Shown here piece by piece: positions 1 to 11,394 of a stretch of 64,000 bases of DNA. The DNA is taken from contig NW_026729141.1 of the NCBI RefSeq assembly GCF_030272615.1, forward strand, positions 1 through 64,000, written 5' to 3'. Positions within the stretch are counted from its first letter, which is position 1. Every line of letters begins with the position of its first letter. Both the position numbers and the translations under genes were made by a program. Below the pieces are notes generated by a model. That model did not search any database. It was not told the origin of the DNA and saw only the letters and a program-made list of their open reading frames with translations. Source of the DNA: Cryptomeria japonica (lineage: Eukaryota; Streptophyta; Pinopsida; Cupressales; Cupressaceae).

Positions 1-1103
1 CTCTTCATCTCAGAGGAGTGGATTGAAAATAATGTCACAGATTTCTGTTTTGTTTTCTGATTTTTGGAAGTGTTTTGGAGTGTCCAGGTTGTTGTTCGTG
101 TGGTGTGCTAAAGAAGGTATTTGTTTGTAAGTCTCAATGTGTTATTCTTCTCTTTCTGGGTATTCCCTCTATCTCTCTATCTAGTTTAGGTGATTCATTT
201 TGTGAGTTTATAGAGCTTAAATTGGTGTCTTGATTTTATTTTAGCAAATCACCCCCTTAGCTGGCCGTACCATGTGGCTGAGTGCTTTGGGATGCGTGTG
301 TAATGTATTTGGGGCACTTTTCCTATAGTTTGTTGCTCTAGGCTTGATCTCCTACCTCCTAGGAGTCATATGCTTTCAATTTCATGTCATTCAGTTAAGA
401 TTTGAGGGAGTTGTGAGTGTTTTAGTGGCATTTGGTGTTGCTGGTCTGTGTGTTTTCAACGTGCTGGGAGTTTATCAAATTTTGAGATTTTTGAGTTTGG
501 AGTGTTTTTCTTGTGTGGAGAGTCCCTTGTATCTTGTGGAGCAGATTGAGCAATATGTGCAACTGTGTTCAATGATTCAACTTTGTTGCAGACATGATGA
601 TTATTGTAATGCTGAATAGTAGTACTATCAACAAGTAATATATGGAAATTGCTCTTCATTTCCCACTGAACAAGTGGACGAGGCTGGCTTGCCGCCTATA
701 TCTTATTTTGTATTACTGTCCTCTCACTGCATAAGCGGTAGACTTGATTGTTAATTTCATTCCTAGTCCTCCCGCTAAATAAGTGGTTCAGTTATTATTA
801 TTTCAGTTTCTTGGCTTGTCCTTGGCTAGTTTACCACTAGGTGATTTCTTTAGTTTTTTGTCACCCGCTGTATAAGCGGAAAGGGCTGGCTTGCCGCCCA
901 AGCATTGTAATATTTCCAGTTATTTGAAGCTAATGATCTCCTCAACATTGTATGCTTTCACCTTCCCATATTGGGCACTTGGTGATCAGAAAGTGGAAGG
1001 GTTACAATTTCAGCATTATTGTATCTTGATTTCCTAACCTTAATGGGTTCTTGTTGTGATTGTAACTAGAAAAAAATTGAAAAAAATTTGCAGGGACATT
1101 AAA
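1..1103 (+). repeat. 3' part of a gypsy-type LTR inserted in the integrase of element Y
   Basis: This stretch resembles the last 1.1 kb of the solo LTR at 3062-4995 and of the LTR at 47338-50678, including the spaced 'cccactgaa.aagtgga' and 'gcttgccgcc' blocks. It ends with AGGGACATTAAA (1092-1103), a decayed form of the GGGGACATTACA end of this LTR group. Integrase codons resume directly after it, so the LTR was inserted into an integrase gene. Its 5' end lies outside the window. Confidence 0.75.
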
Positions 1104-2221
1104 TTGTCAATACCTGAACAAAAGCGAAAAGGAATATCCATGGATTTAATTATAGGACTCCCACGTGTTTAGGGGAGAGATTGCATATTTGTGGTTGTTG
1201 ATACATTAACTAAATGTGCACATTTCTTTGTTGTACCTACTGACTTCACAACACCTAAGGTAGTAAAATTATTCTTCAGAGAGGTGTTCAGGTTGTATGG
1301 GCTTCCCAAACTATTGTTAGTGATCGAGACAACAGGTTTCATAGTATGTTTTGGAAGGAGTTATTCCGATTGGTGGGTATAGAGTTGACATCGAGCATGA
1401 GCTACCACCCTTAAACCGATGGTTAGACAGAGATAGTGAATAAATGGATTGAGGGCTACCTACCGAATTATGTTGCAGGACAACAACGTGGTTGGATCAA
1501 ATGGCTAGATTTAGATGAGTATTGTTACAATACTACCTACCACATGTCTGTTAGCACGACTCCCTTTAGGGCGTTATACGGGTATGAGGCACTATCATTC
1601 ATGGATTTGGCCTTTGATGATAGTAAATTCCCTTGGGCAAAGGAAACAATGTAGAGCTATCGGGATATCCTCAAGGCATTAAAGGATGTTCTCCAACATG
1701 CATAGCACTAGCAAAAAATGTACACACATAGACACCGTGTTGAGAGTTCTTTTGAGGTTGGGGACTTAGTTTTCCTACGTCTACAACCATATAGACAATC
1801 AACACTGAAGAAAAGAGGAACAAAAAAACTAAAGCCGTGTTTCTATGGGCCTTACAAGATACTAAGAAGAATTGGGGAGGTTGCATATGAACTGGAACTT
1901 CTAGAAGGCAGTAAAATACACGTGTTCCATGTCTCATGCCTCAAGAAAGCATTGGGCTAGCATACAGTTTCATCTCCAAAACTTCCAACCCTCGATGAGG
2001 AAAGATATTTGGTTATAGTTCCTAATAGTATTCTAGATATGAGGGAGAGAAGATTGAGGAATCGGGTGATCCATGAATATCTCATCAAGTGGAGAGACTT
2101 GCCAGTTGAGGATGCAACTTGGGAAGGAGAACAGTATTTACAACATCCTAATTTGCGATTGCTAGAGGACCAACAATCCCGAGAAGGGAGGACTGTAATA
2201 TCCCTTCTGCTTGAAGGTTAA
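1104..2221 (+). pseudogene. Chromovirus (Ty3/gypsy) integrase and chromodomain, element Y
   Basis: This is the C-terminal part of a Ty3/gypsy polyprotein. In order it has the start of the integrase core (SMDLIIGLP near 1140, VVVDTLTKCAHFF near 1190), the TEIVNKW block carrying the catalytic Glu (near 1430), EYCYNTTYHMS (near 1525) and the integrase C-terminal barrel (VGDLVFLRLQPY to HVFHVSCLKK, about 1755-1945). A chromodomain follows (HEYLIKWRDLPVEDATWE, about 2072-2130), which assigns it to the chromoviruses. Integrase inserts the cDNA and the chromodomain directs it to chromatin. The middle catalytic Asp region is destroyed by a frameshift near 1320, and stops occur near 1170, 1412, 1420, 1653 and 1958. 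The last frame runs through the polypurine tract about 25 bp into the LTR. It is certainly inactive. Confidence 0.88.
2181..2193 (+). other. Polypurine tract of element Y
   Basis: GAGAAGGGAGGAC lies directly before the LTR start TGTAATATCCC (2194). The purine-rich run primes plus-strand DNA synthesis in LTR retrotransposons. It overlaps the last codons of the chromodomain reading frame. Confidence 0.75.
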
Positions 2222-5200
2222 TCTAGGAGGGAAATTTTTCTAGCTTCCCTATTCCCGAAGGGTAGAAAATAAAAATAAATATTAACGGAAAAGGTGATAA
2301 TTAAATATGAAAGGGCAAAAACTATATTCTCAATACATTCATATTTAATTATTATATCTTGGAGCCACTTTAATTGATGACGTAAGGGGAATTATTTGTT
2401 TCCTAGGCGTTTACATGCCTTGGTGAATTTTCAACCATGTGCTTATGCCTAAGTTAATTATTAATATGCCTATAGCGCTTTATAAGGTGACAATTATTTT
2501 ATGCCTTTGTGAAAACATAATGAAGCCCAACCTTTTGAGTGATGTGGCTCGCTTAAGTCAAACATTATTATTAAATTGATTTATTTAAAGTGGAGAAACT
2601 TATTTCCAAATGAAAATATCATTTTACATAGTGTAATGAATGGAAGGGTAAAAAGGCAAATTATAAAGGGAAATCGTGGACTTGAGGGGAGGCATTCAAC
2701 TTTCGATATTTTTTCTTCCCGCAGATTGCAACGTTTTGAGCTTAAGACGAAACCCTAGGGTTCTATTTTGGACATAAACCAAGAGCGTTCGGTGGTGTCT
2801 CTTCCACCAAATTGTACCAAATCCTTGGGCCATTCCAGTGGTCACATGGTGGCTAAACCAATTTCGTAGAGGTTTGAATTTTTTGCAGGAATAAGTTGAG
2901 GGGTTGGAAAAAGATGTGGCCTGCACACAAGGTGGACATTGCTCACACCCAGAGTTCGCTTTTGTCTAAATGTAGCGGAAAATAATGAGGAACAAAGGCG
3001 ACTTACTATGTATGGGAGTCGTGGCATGTGTGTGAACCCTCTTCCCTCTTGTGTGGGTTCTTGTAATGTCCCCTATTCCACTCTAGTTTGTTTTGGGGGT
3101 TGTTGGCCAATTCCGAGATCCGTTGGTCAATCAGAGGCAGCAATTAGGGTTTCCTTTTTTCTAGGAGGATGCTTTGGCAGTTTAGGTGGCTTGCATGTTG
3201 GAATTTTACAGTTCTGATTTTGGATTCCTTCTGATTTTTAGAGAGCTTTGCGATGGTGACATGCAATTGAATTTGTACTATTTTTGGCGGTGCTATTTTT
3301 GGCAGGTTTCAGTGGTCCAGTTTAGAGGCTATTTCTGGCAATGCAGTGGGCCATCAGCTCACTTTGGCAGTTGTTCAACACATGGAAAAAGTATTTTTAA
3401 TAATATTTAATGCCCCCCGAGGCCTAGGCGTATGACTTACGTATTTTTGGTTATGACTTAAGGGGACGACTTGAGGTGATAAAGTATTATTTTATATCAT
3501 AAGGTTTGGGCGATTTATTGTTGAAGGAAAATATTTTATAAAGTGAAATATTAATAAGGCAAGATGGACGCCTTATGGAGAAACAAGTTAATTTTATAAT
3601 ATATTTCACTTATCCACCTTGGGCGCCACATTGTTATTTTATTGTCATTTTTATTAAGTATATTTTCTTCTATGAGAAGGTCGACCTGGAAAGGAAGGGA
3701 AATGAAATGTAATTTCAAAATAATGTGAAATGAATGTGCACTTGGGTTTGGCGTCCATTTGGAGGGAATGTGAATTTGCATTTGGAGACATAGAGTCCAT
3801 AAATAAGAGTGTTGGGCTCTTGTTTTTGGTATCCATGAATATTTGCAATGAAGTGCTGCCGAAATTTTGATTGATTGCTTCGGGGAATGCTTACCTCCTA
3901 ACCGAGTCTTAGCTCCTCGCTTGAAAAATAGAGACTAGTTGAGACTGTGAGACTATTCTTTACTCAGAAAAATAGACGGAGTTCATTGAGGCAAATATGT
4001 TTGATGTGTTTTTTATTTTGGTGTGGAGTGTTTGAATTGCAGGCTGCTGGTTTTTTCAGTGTGGCTCTACTTGTGATTTATTCATAAGTCTCTGTGAGGA
4101 TCTCTATTGTTTCTTGGTACTGGCTCCTGATCTTTCTCAAGACTAGGCAACATCTATTGCTGGTTTGCTGGGTTATTCTCGCTGATTTGAATTTAATAGA
4201 GCAAGTCGAACTTCATGCCCTGGCCGTATTATGCTGGAGAGTGCCTTGGGTTTCATGCTAATTGTTTGCTCAGTGTTTGTTGCTGTTTCTCAACTCTATC
4301 TGGGTCACCTCATCTCTAGGGTTCATTTGATTGTGTTTTGAAGTTATTTAATTGGTTTATGAGTGAGTTAGGAGTGAATTTGTGGAGTTTAGTGTTGCTG
4401 GTCTGAGTTTCCCAGCGTGCTGTTCATGGATATCAGATTTTAGAATTTGGAGTTTGGAGTGGTTTTTGGGAGTGTGAGTTCTTTAGTATTGTGGAAAAGG
4501 AATTGATTATCATTTGGAGCTATTAGACTTGTTATCAGCACTTGATGTGCCATTTATATTTACCTTTGTAATGCTGATTAGTAGTACTAACAGCAAGTTA
4601 TATTGTGAATTGCTCTTAATTTCCCACTGAAGAAGTGGAAGAGGTTGGCTTGCTGCCTATCTTATTTATTGTACTGCTGTCCTCCTGCTAAATAAGCGGT
4701 TGAGTAGATTGTTGTTATATTTCAGTCCTCCTGCTGAAAGTGGTTTGAGTGATTCTTCTTAGTTGCTCTTGCGGAAGGGGATGGCTTGCCGCCCTGCATT
4801 GTATTTCAGTTAGTTATTGGAGCTAAAGATCCACTATTCATTGTATGCTCTCACCTTCCCACATTGGGCTCTTGGTGATTAGGAAGTGGAAGGGTTACCT
4901 TTTAGCAGTATTGAGTTTATATTTCCTAACTTAAAAGGGTGTTTGTGGTTTTTGAAAACTGAATTTTTTTTTTCAAAAAGTAAGGGGATATTTCAGTTCC
5001 TGGCAGCTTGTATGGTGGCACTGATCTCATTGCTTGGAGTTGTGGACATGAAAGCTAATGTATATTTGTAAGAGGTGATTCCTAGTAACTGTGCATGGAT
5101 TTGTTGAAGCTGGAGCAGATTTACAAGAGCTTGGAATCTTGGAGGGTCTTCATACAATTCACCCTTGACTATCTCATGCCCAGCATTGAAGCTGGAAATA

Positions 5201-5514
5201 TTTCTGAGCACTTATTTTCTTGCATGGAGGACTTATCAGGTCTGCAATATGTTTAAAAGATGATTTGTAATGTTTGATTAAATTTAATGATGTTGGAATG
5301 AAGACTAGTTGTTATCAGCTCATTGTTTTCTATACTATGTTGCAAATAAATCATGCTTGTGTATGTTCTTTGTCTTGAATGAGATCTGAAAACATCATTA
5401 GAAAAAATGCTTCATTGGTTCCATAAACTTGCAAACATATACTTCAAAAGAAACTCAGAGATTAGCTACAGCAAAAACAGTAAATTGGAACCATTAAACA
5501 GTAAGAACATTACA
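2194..5514 (+). mobile_element. 3' LTR of chromovirus Y, split by a solo LTR
   Basis: The LTR begins TGTAATATCCC directly after the polypurine tract and ends AGAACATTACA (5504-5514), which gives inverted ends of TGTAATG/CATTACA type. The gag sequence of element X resumes at 5515 (RYFREL), so this is the right boundary of Y inside X. Without the 1.93-kb solo LTR at 3062-4995 the LTR is about 1.39 kb. No other gene is visible in it; short open frames at 2576-3410 are not conserved. Confidence 0.65.
3062..4995 (+). mobile_element. Solo LTR of a gypsy element with near-perfect TSD
   Basis: It starts TGTAATGTCCCC and ends GGGGATATTTCA, a 12-bp terminal inverted repeat with 10 of 12 matching. The flanks are GTTCT (3057-3061) and GTTCC (4996-5000), a 5-bp target-site duplication with one change. 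There is no internal region, so this is a solo LTR left by recombination between the two LTRs. A longer relative lies at 47338-50678. Short ORFs inside it (2939-3217, 3186-3410, 3551-3848, 4886-5071) have no protein-family features. Confidence 0.85.
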
Positions 5515-6007
5515 GGTATTTCCGTGAGTTGACATTGATTGGACAGAGTGACGATGTTGACAGCTACATCAATGAGTTCCAAAAGGTTGCTGCTATGATT
5601 CCTAATATGTCAGAAAAGAGAGTTGTAATGCTGTTTATGGAGGGTTTGAATGCAAGTTTGTGAGCTTTTGTGAAGGCTTCTAAGCATAGTACACTACAAG
5701 ATGCTATTCAATTGGCGCTTGATCTTGAGACTACATCTCCTGCACACCAGTCCCAAAAGAAGAGTTTCAAGAATAATAAACCATTTAGGAGAACCTTCAA
5801 TCAACCTAAGCATACACCCCATAAGATGGAATTTCACATGAGGAAAGAGTTGGGTAGGAATAAATTATGTTTCTCTTGCAAGGAACCATGGGAACCCGAT
5901 CATAGGTGCCTTGGGAAAGGCAATGCACATTACATAGAGGTCACTTCTGCCATTGATGAAGAGGCAGTAGACACTAGTTCAGAAAGTGAACATTAGGAGC
6001 AACAATT
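5515..6007 (+). pseudogene. Ty3/gypsy gag, element X (5' part lost to insertion Y)
   Basis: The frame opens RYFRELTLIGQ and continues through DVDSYINEFQKVAAMIPNMS, the C-terminal half of a plant retrotransposon gag domain. A basic linker (KKSFKNNKPFRRTF) and a zinc knuckle, CFSCKEPWEPDHRC (about residues 73-86 of the 5670-5996 frame), follow. Gag packages the element RNA in virus-like particles. One in-frame stop (TGA near 5661) interrupts it and another ends the frame at 5994-5996. Its upstream part was displaced by element Y, whose LTR ends at 5514. The protease of the same element follows at 6008. Confidence 0.82.
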
Positions 6008-6345
6008 AGAGCATGATGATTTAGAGGTACTATTGCTACATCATTAGGAGTTCCTAAGTATCACCCTTTTAGAGTGAGAGGAGTCTTTAAGGGACAACAA
6101 ATTACATGTTTGGTTGACAGTGGGGCAACTCATAATTTCATTGGTGAGGGGCTCGTGGTGAAGAGAGGAATATAGGTTGAGTGTTTTTTAGGATTCAGTG
6201 TCATGATGTCTGATGGATTCAAAATGAGTTGTACTAAGAAGATTTTATAGTTGAACATTCAATTGGGTGATTACACAATCAATAATGACTTCTATGTGGT
6301 TGGGATCGGTGAGACCAATGTTGTTTTGTGTAATGTCTCCTAATT
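6008..6345 (+). pseudogene. Retropepsin domain of element X, duplicate copy 1
   Basis: Translation gives GVPKYHPFRVRGVFKGQQ and then LVDSGATHNFI, the aspartic-protease active-site block of gypsy elements, intact here. The copy ends with TTTTG (6324-6328) followed by TGTAATGTCTCCTAATT (6329-6345). That tail is the target site and first 17 bases of element Z. This copy must therefore have been copied after Z inserted. Stops lie near 6173 and 6248. Confidence 0.82.
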
Positions 6346-6685
6346 AGAGCATGATGATATTGCTGCAGGAGATATGGCACATCGTACTATTGCTACATTA
6401 TTAGGAGTTCCTAAGTATCACCCTTTTAGAGTGAGAGGAGTCTTTAAGGAACAACAAATTACATGTTTGGCTGATAGTGGGGCAATTCATAATTTCATTA
6501 ATGAGGGCCTTGTGGTGAAGAGAGGATTAAAGGTTGAGCATTTTTCAGGATTCAGTGTCATGATGTTTGATGGGTTCAAAATGAGTTGTATTAAGAAGAT
6601 TTCATAGTTGAGCATTCAATTGGATGATTATACAATCACTAATGACTCCTATGTGGTTGGGATTGGTGAGAACAATGTTGTTTTG
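6346..6685 (+). pseudogene. Retropepsin domain of element X, duplicate copy 2, interrupted by element Z
   Basis: This is a second copy of the protease segment, offset by 338 bp with an extra 19-bp stretch near its start. The active-site block reads LADSGAIHNFI. The frame GENNVV stops at 6685, where element Z (6686-9795) begins, and resumes as LGTQWLHLLG at 9801. That is the normal continuation in gypsy proteases. A TAG at 6605-6607 also breaks the frame. Confidence 0.83.
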
Positions 6686-7213
6686 TGTAATGTCCCCTAA
6701 TTGGGTGTGGCCTAAGTTTCCCCTAGTTTCTTGGTTTCTAGGTAGATAAGTGGATTTGGGAATTACCTTCCACCTTATTGAAACCCACACAATACAAATC
6801 AGATGATTTGTTGTGTATTTGGTGCCTTCACCAGTAATTATCCTCAGTTCAATGATCTCCTTAGGATGGAGGCACTTCTTATATCCTTCCCCCTATGCTG
6901 AGAGGTCATGTCCTTTCCCAAGGTTATGCCTGCTAAGAGGAGACACCTCCTTTAATGTGATCACAATTCTTCATTTACCAAGAGACATTTGTTTTCCCTT
7001 AACCATTTGTCGATTAATCACTAATTAATAATTTTGTTAATCAAGTCGTTTGCATTATGAAAGAAAATGATTGATTCTCCAGCTATTATCGATGATCAAA
7101 TCCAATTGCAAGAGATAGATGATTGATGGGTTTATGCCTCATGAAATTGTGAAGTCTTACCTTGTAAGAGAATTTCATTGCTGATAGTAGAGGATCAGAT
7201 TGGGGGCATGGCA
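6686..7213 (-). repeat. 3' LTR of element Z
   Basis: 528 bp, from TGTAATGTCCCC to GGGGGCATGGCA on the plus strand. It is clearly homologous along its length to 9245-9795, which is about 23 bp longer, mainly through a local duplication around 9675-9700. Confidence 0.88.
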
Positions 7214-7494
7214 ATCCACCCTTCTCAAGATTGCTTGTCCTCAAGCAATGAGGGTCCCCAAACCAACCCTTGGGGTTTGTATTCCTTATTTAATTTGATT
7301 GTCCCAATGTTTGCTCAATATCCTAGATACATCTCTACATCAAAGAGAGGGTGATCTTAACATATATTAAGATGAGGACTAGAAGCATGACACACATCTA
7401 TGAGACCTCAAATGCAATTTATATCTTTCTAGTTATTCACATCTCTAGAAAATATCAAGTATGAACCAAACACAGAGCATACACATAAAAGCAA

Positions 7495-7625
7495 GAAGTA
7501 TACACATGAATATACATAGACACGCAACATACACAAATACTTGGGAGTATACAAATGAATATATGTAGACACGGAGTATACAAAAGAATATATGTAGACA
7601 CAGAGTATACAAACAAATACACATG
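7495..7625. repeat. Minisatellite of about 29-30 bp inside element Z
   Basis: Units built on 'gagtatacaaa.gaatatatgtagacac' repeat about four times with substitutions. The minus-strand frame across it is a by-product of the repeat, not a gene. Confidence 0.7.
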
Positions 7626-7634
7626 TTAGATCCC

Positions 7635-7950
7635 TTCAGTGGGTCTAATCCCATCTTTCCATTTGAGCCAAAAAGTAGGCCTAACTGCAATCCTTCAACT
7701 TCTAAACCATTTTGAGTCAGAAAGCGGGCCTAACCCCAATCCTTCTACTCCTAATCCATTTCAAGTCAGAAATTGGACCTAACCCCAATCCTTCTGCTCT
7801 CAAATCATTTCACGTCAGAAAGTGGGCCTAACCCCAATCTTTTTGCTCCCAATCCATTTCGAGCCAAAAAGTGGGCCTAACCCCAATCCTTTTGCTCCCA
7901 ATCCATTTCGAGCCAGAAAGTGGGCCTAACCCCAATCTTTCTGCTCTTGT
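7635..7950. repeat. Minisatellite of about 49 bp inside element Z
   Basis: About six units of the type 'agtgggcctaaccccaatc' plus 'gctcccaatccatttcgagcc' occur in tandem. The unit length is not a multiple of three, so reading frames shift between units. It occupies the place where pol would be expected. Confidence 0.8.
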
Positions 7951-8077
7951 ATGCTCATTGATGTGTCGTAAACTTTCTCCAATATGCCTTAAACATTTTC
8001 TTAATATGTCCCATAGATCTTGAGGCTGTAAAGGTGCCATAATTACTAGATTGGCTCCTCCACAAAGCACCATTTGT

Positions 8078-9243
8078 TTATCGTCCTTTCTTCTCCCACT
8101 TGGATTTTTTTAAGATCTTCCTCATTGTGCCTTGTTTTCTTACCTGGATTTCCTTTTGCTTCATTGCCTCTATATTATGTATTTGGCTTTCACATATGTG
8201 TCTTGGCCTCCATTCTTTCTTGCATTTGAAGCACAAGCCTTTTTCTTTTGGGTCTTCTCGACGTCTTTTAAGTTTTTCTTTATTACAATTGTGCCCCCAT
8301 TGGAAACATAGACCTTTGTTCATGAGCTCCTTTCTTTCATTGTAAGATAGAGGGGAAGAAGGTTGATTTCTTGTATGATATTTGTCCCTTGATTTGGCAT
8401 TAAGCCTAGTAGCTTTTAAGATGGCTTCATGAAGGGTGGTAGGGTTGAATGCACTTACCAACCCGTGGAGTGAGTCTAAAAGGCCCTCTATGAATAAGTA
8501 AGTCGTTCTTCTGGTGTTCTGGGGACCAAGACTGCTAACCTTTGAAATTTTGTGATGTTGTCTTCGAGAGTCCTCCTTTGCCTTAGTCGGCTTAGTTACT
8601 TGAAATGTTTCTGGGGGTGAGTTACTTGAAATGTTTTTATGATCTTGGGTAATTAAGCGATAATGCCACCACTCATGTGCCATTATTTCTAGGTGTAATA
8701 TGGCGAATGTAATGGCATCATTTTCTGCCATAGGGCAAAGGGTGAGGCATGACTATATTTTCCCCACTTTGTGTTGTATTTCTAAATTAGGTTGTTCTCT
8801 TCTTTTCCTATGGTTCCTTCTTGCATCGACTTCACAAAACTCAACAAAAGGGATTCTCCTCTTTATTTCAGGGTCTAGTCTTGCATATTCTGCAACAAGT
8901 TCCTTTGTAGTGGGGTATTTGTTTCTTCACTTCCCCTTGATGTTTCTTCCCTAAATAGGAAATTTGGTTTGTTTGTCCTTGGGGTTGACTCTCGGGTGGT
9001 CCTATTATCACTAATTGATTGACTAGGTGTATTTTCCCTCTCATTTCTTGGGTCTGCCCTAAGATTACCTATGGTTGTTGTTATGCTTTGCAAGGCTGGG
9101 GGAGTTTGTTCCATTTGTCCTTCCTTTTGTTGGCTTGGGCTATTGTAGTTTTCTTCCTTTCCCTTTCTATAGCCCTTAAAGCTTGCTGACTTAATTTCAT
9201 CAGCTATTTCCCTTAAGCTAGCAGGAACATGCTCTAATAACAC
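8078..9243 (-). pseudogene. Gag of element Z
   Basis: Reading leftwards from the primer-binding site, an open frame of 122 codons (9243-8875) starts EHVPASLREIADEIKSASF. It is followed by a second frame (8731-8078) with the gag-like stretches MAHEWWHY and GLLDSLHGLVSAFNPTTLHE. The second frame ends with two cysteine clusters, the latter being CFKCKKEWRPRHIC, a zinc knuckle of the same spacing as in element X. Gag forms the particle and binds RNA. Frameshifts and stops lie between the two frames (about 8732-8874), and the CCHC pattern of the first cluster (CFQWGHNC) is damaged. No start codon can be assigned with confidence; the first ATG-led frame begins at 8731. Confidence 0.78.
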
Positions 9244-9244
9244 T

Positions 9245-9795
9245 TGTAATGTCCCCTAATTGGGTGTTCCTTAAGTTTGCTCTAGTTTCATGGCTTCTTG
9301 GTAGATAAGTGGATTTGGGAAATATCTTCCACCTCATTGAAACCCACACAATATAAATCAGACGATCTGCTATGTATTCGGCACCTTCACTAGCAATTAT
9401 CCATAATTCAATGATCTCCCTAGGGTGATGGAGTGACTTCTTATATCCTTCGCCCTATGCTGAGAAGTCACATCCTTTCCCAAGGTTATGCCCACTAAGA
9501 GAAGACACCTCCTTTATCGTGATTGCAGCCCTTCATTTACCAAGAGACACTTATTTGCCCTTAACCATTTGTCTATTAATCACTAATTAATAATTTTGTG
9601 AATCAAGTCATTTGCATTAAAGAAAGAGAACGATCAATTCTCCAAGCTGATATTGATGATCAAATCCGATTGCAATAGATAGACGACATTGAAAGAGATA
9701 GACGATTAATGGGTTTTTGCCTAATGAAATTGTGAATTCTTACCTTGTAGACAATTTCATCGCTGATGGTAGAGAATCAGATCGGGGGCATGACA
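9245..9795 (-). repeat. 5' LTR of element Z
   Basis: 551 bp, from TGTAATGTCCCC to GGGGGCATGACA on the plus strand. It is followed by TTTTG and then the resumed protease frame of element X. Confidence 0.88.
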
Positions 9796-9800
9796 TTTTG

Positions 9801-11390
9801 GGAACCCAGTGGTTACATTTGCTTGGTAGATACATTCAAGATTTTCAAAAGATGGAGTTGGAATTTGAGTCAGATGGAAGGAAGATAGTGTTGAGAGCTT
9901 TCATAGATGGTGTGTCAAGGGTAGTGATAGCGAAGAGGATGGAGGCTTTGTTTAGACATTGTGAGGTTGCATGGGTAGTTCGATGTTTTGTCTTCCAAAT
10001 CTTCTTCTAGTGATGATAAGCAGTATCATGTGGATATCTGGTCAATTTTGGATAAGAACAGTATGGTATTTGGTGATGTTCCACCTAGTAGACCTCTTGA
10101 TCATTGATTTGAGCATGTGATTGAACTAGAGGAGGGATCCAAGCTTGTTATTACTACTTATTGATATCCCAAAAGTTTCAAAAAGGAGATAGCAAAAACA
10201 ATAAAGGAGTTATTGGATATGGGACACATTAGATCTAGCTCTAGTCTCTTTACATCTTTTGTTGTCTTGGTGAATAAGGATAGCATGATGAGGATGTGCA
10301 TTGATTACTGTACCTTGAATAAGAAGACCATCAAAAAAGTTACCCTATACCCAGGATAGATGAGTTATTAGATGAGTTACATGGGGAAAAATATTTTTTA
10401 AAATTTGATCTTCATTCAGAGTACCATCATATTAGAGTTCATGAGGAAGATATACATAAGACAACATTTAGATGCCACTATTGACATTATGGGTTTTTGG
10501 TTATGCCCTTTGGTCTTACTAATGCTCCTGCAACTTTCTAGTCATGTATGAATAATATTCTTAGTAAGTATTTGTGGAAGTTTGTATTGGTATTCTTAAA
10601 TGACATCTTGATACACAGTAAGACATGGGAGGATCACCTTAGGCACATGGATGAGGTGTTGGGCATTATGGAGACACAATCCTTGTTTGTGGAGGCTTCC
10701 AAATGTGAATTTGGAATGACCAAGATCTTATATTTGGGACATGTGATTGGTGCTGGTGGAGTGAAGATGCACTAGGAGAAAATACATGTCATTTTGAATT
10801 GACCACCATTGAAGAACATTTATGATTGGAGTGGTTTTCTTGAGTTAAGTAGTTACTACAAGAGATTCATCAAAGGGTTTTCTTAGTTGGCTACACCTCT
10901 TACAGTTATCACTAAGAAGGGAGCATTCATATGGTCGGATGAGGATCATGTTACATTTGAAAGACTTAAAGAGGTGAGGAGCACTTGTCTAGTGTTGGCT
11001 CTACCAAATTTCTCTCAGTTGTTTGTGTTAGAGTGTGATGCATCAAGCAAAGGGATAGGTGTCTTATTTATACATAATAGGCATCCCATAGCCTATGAGA
11101 GTAGGAAGTTGAGGGATGTGGAGCGATTATATTCCATATATGATAGGGAGATGCTTGCCATCATGCATGCGTTGGCAAAGTTTACAAAATATTTGGTGGG
11201 TGGAAGATTTGTAGTTAGGACAAATCACAACAATTTGAAGTACTTTCTAGAGAAAAAGGATTTAAATAAGTGGTCGGAAAAGTGGGTGAGTAACATTCAA
11301 GCATATAACTTGTTAAGGGGGAGAAGAATGTTGTAGTAGATGCACTATCCAAGAGATCCACAATTTTCTCTGTCAGAGATTTCATTTGAT
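9801..11390 (+). pseudogene. Protease end, reverse transcriptase and RNase H of gypsy element X
   Basis: After the interruption by Z the protease continues (LGTQWLHLLGRYIQDF). The reverse transcriptase follows: FEHVIELEEGSKLVITT near 10110, KELLDMGHIRSSSSLF near 10207, [14 protein letters not shown] near 10290, then the catalytic box as FLNDIL near 10597. The usual FxDD is FLND, so the first catalytic Asp is Asn. RNase H follows (LECDASSKGIGVLF near 11029, YDREMLAIMHAL near 11139, RTNHNNLKYFLEKKDLN near 11218, where RTDH is expected). The frame then reads VVVDAL (11330-11347) and integrase is missing. Several stops (10011, 10105, 10162, 10772) and a frameshift near 10340 show an old, dead copy. 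Confidence 0.87.
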
Positions 11391-11394
11391 TGAA

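Larger units (their letters stand above)
6686..9795 (-). mobile_element. Gag-only gypsy-type LTR retrotransposon Z (TR-GAG-like), TSD TTTTG
   Basis: Two direct LTRs (6686-7213 and 9245-9795) flank a 2.03-kb internal region and the whole is bordered by TTTTG (6681-6685 and 9796-9800). In sense (minus) orientation each LTR starts TGYCATGCCCCC and ends GGGGACATTACA. A degenerate initiator-Met primer-binding site (TGTTATTAGAGC, 10 of 12 against TGGTATCAGAGC) follows the 5' LTR. AGAAGGGTGGAT precedes the 3' LTR as polypurine tract. The interior has gag remnants and minisatellites but no protease, RT or integrase. It matches the known class of non-autonomous elements that keep only gag, and would need enzymes in trans. 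Confidence 0.88.

Noticed and set aside
7485..7950. CRISPR-like array
   Set aside because: Units are directly adjacent without unique spacers, and the DNA is plant nuclear; these are minisatellites.
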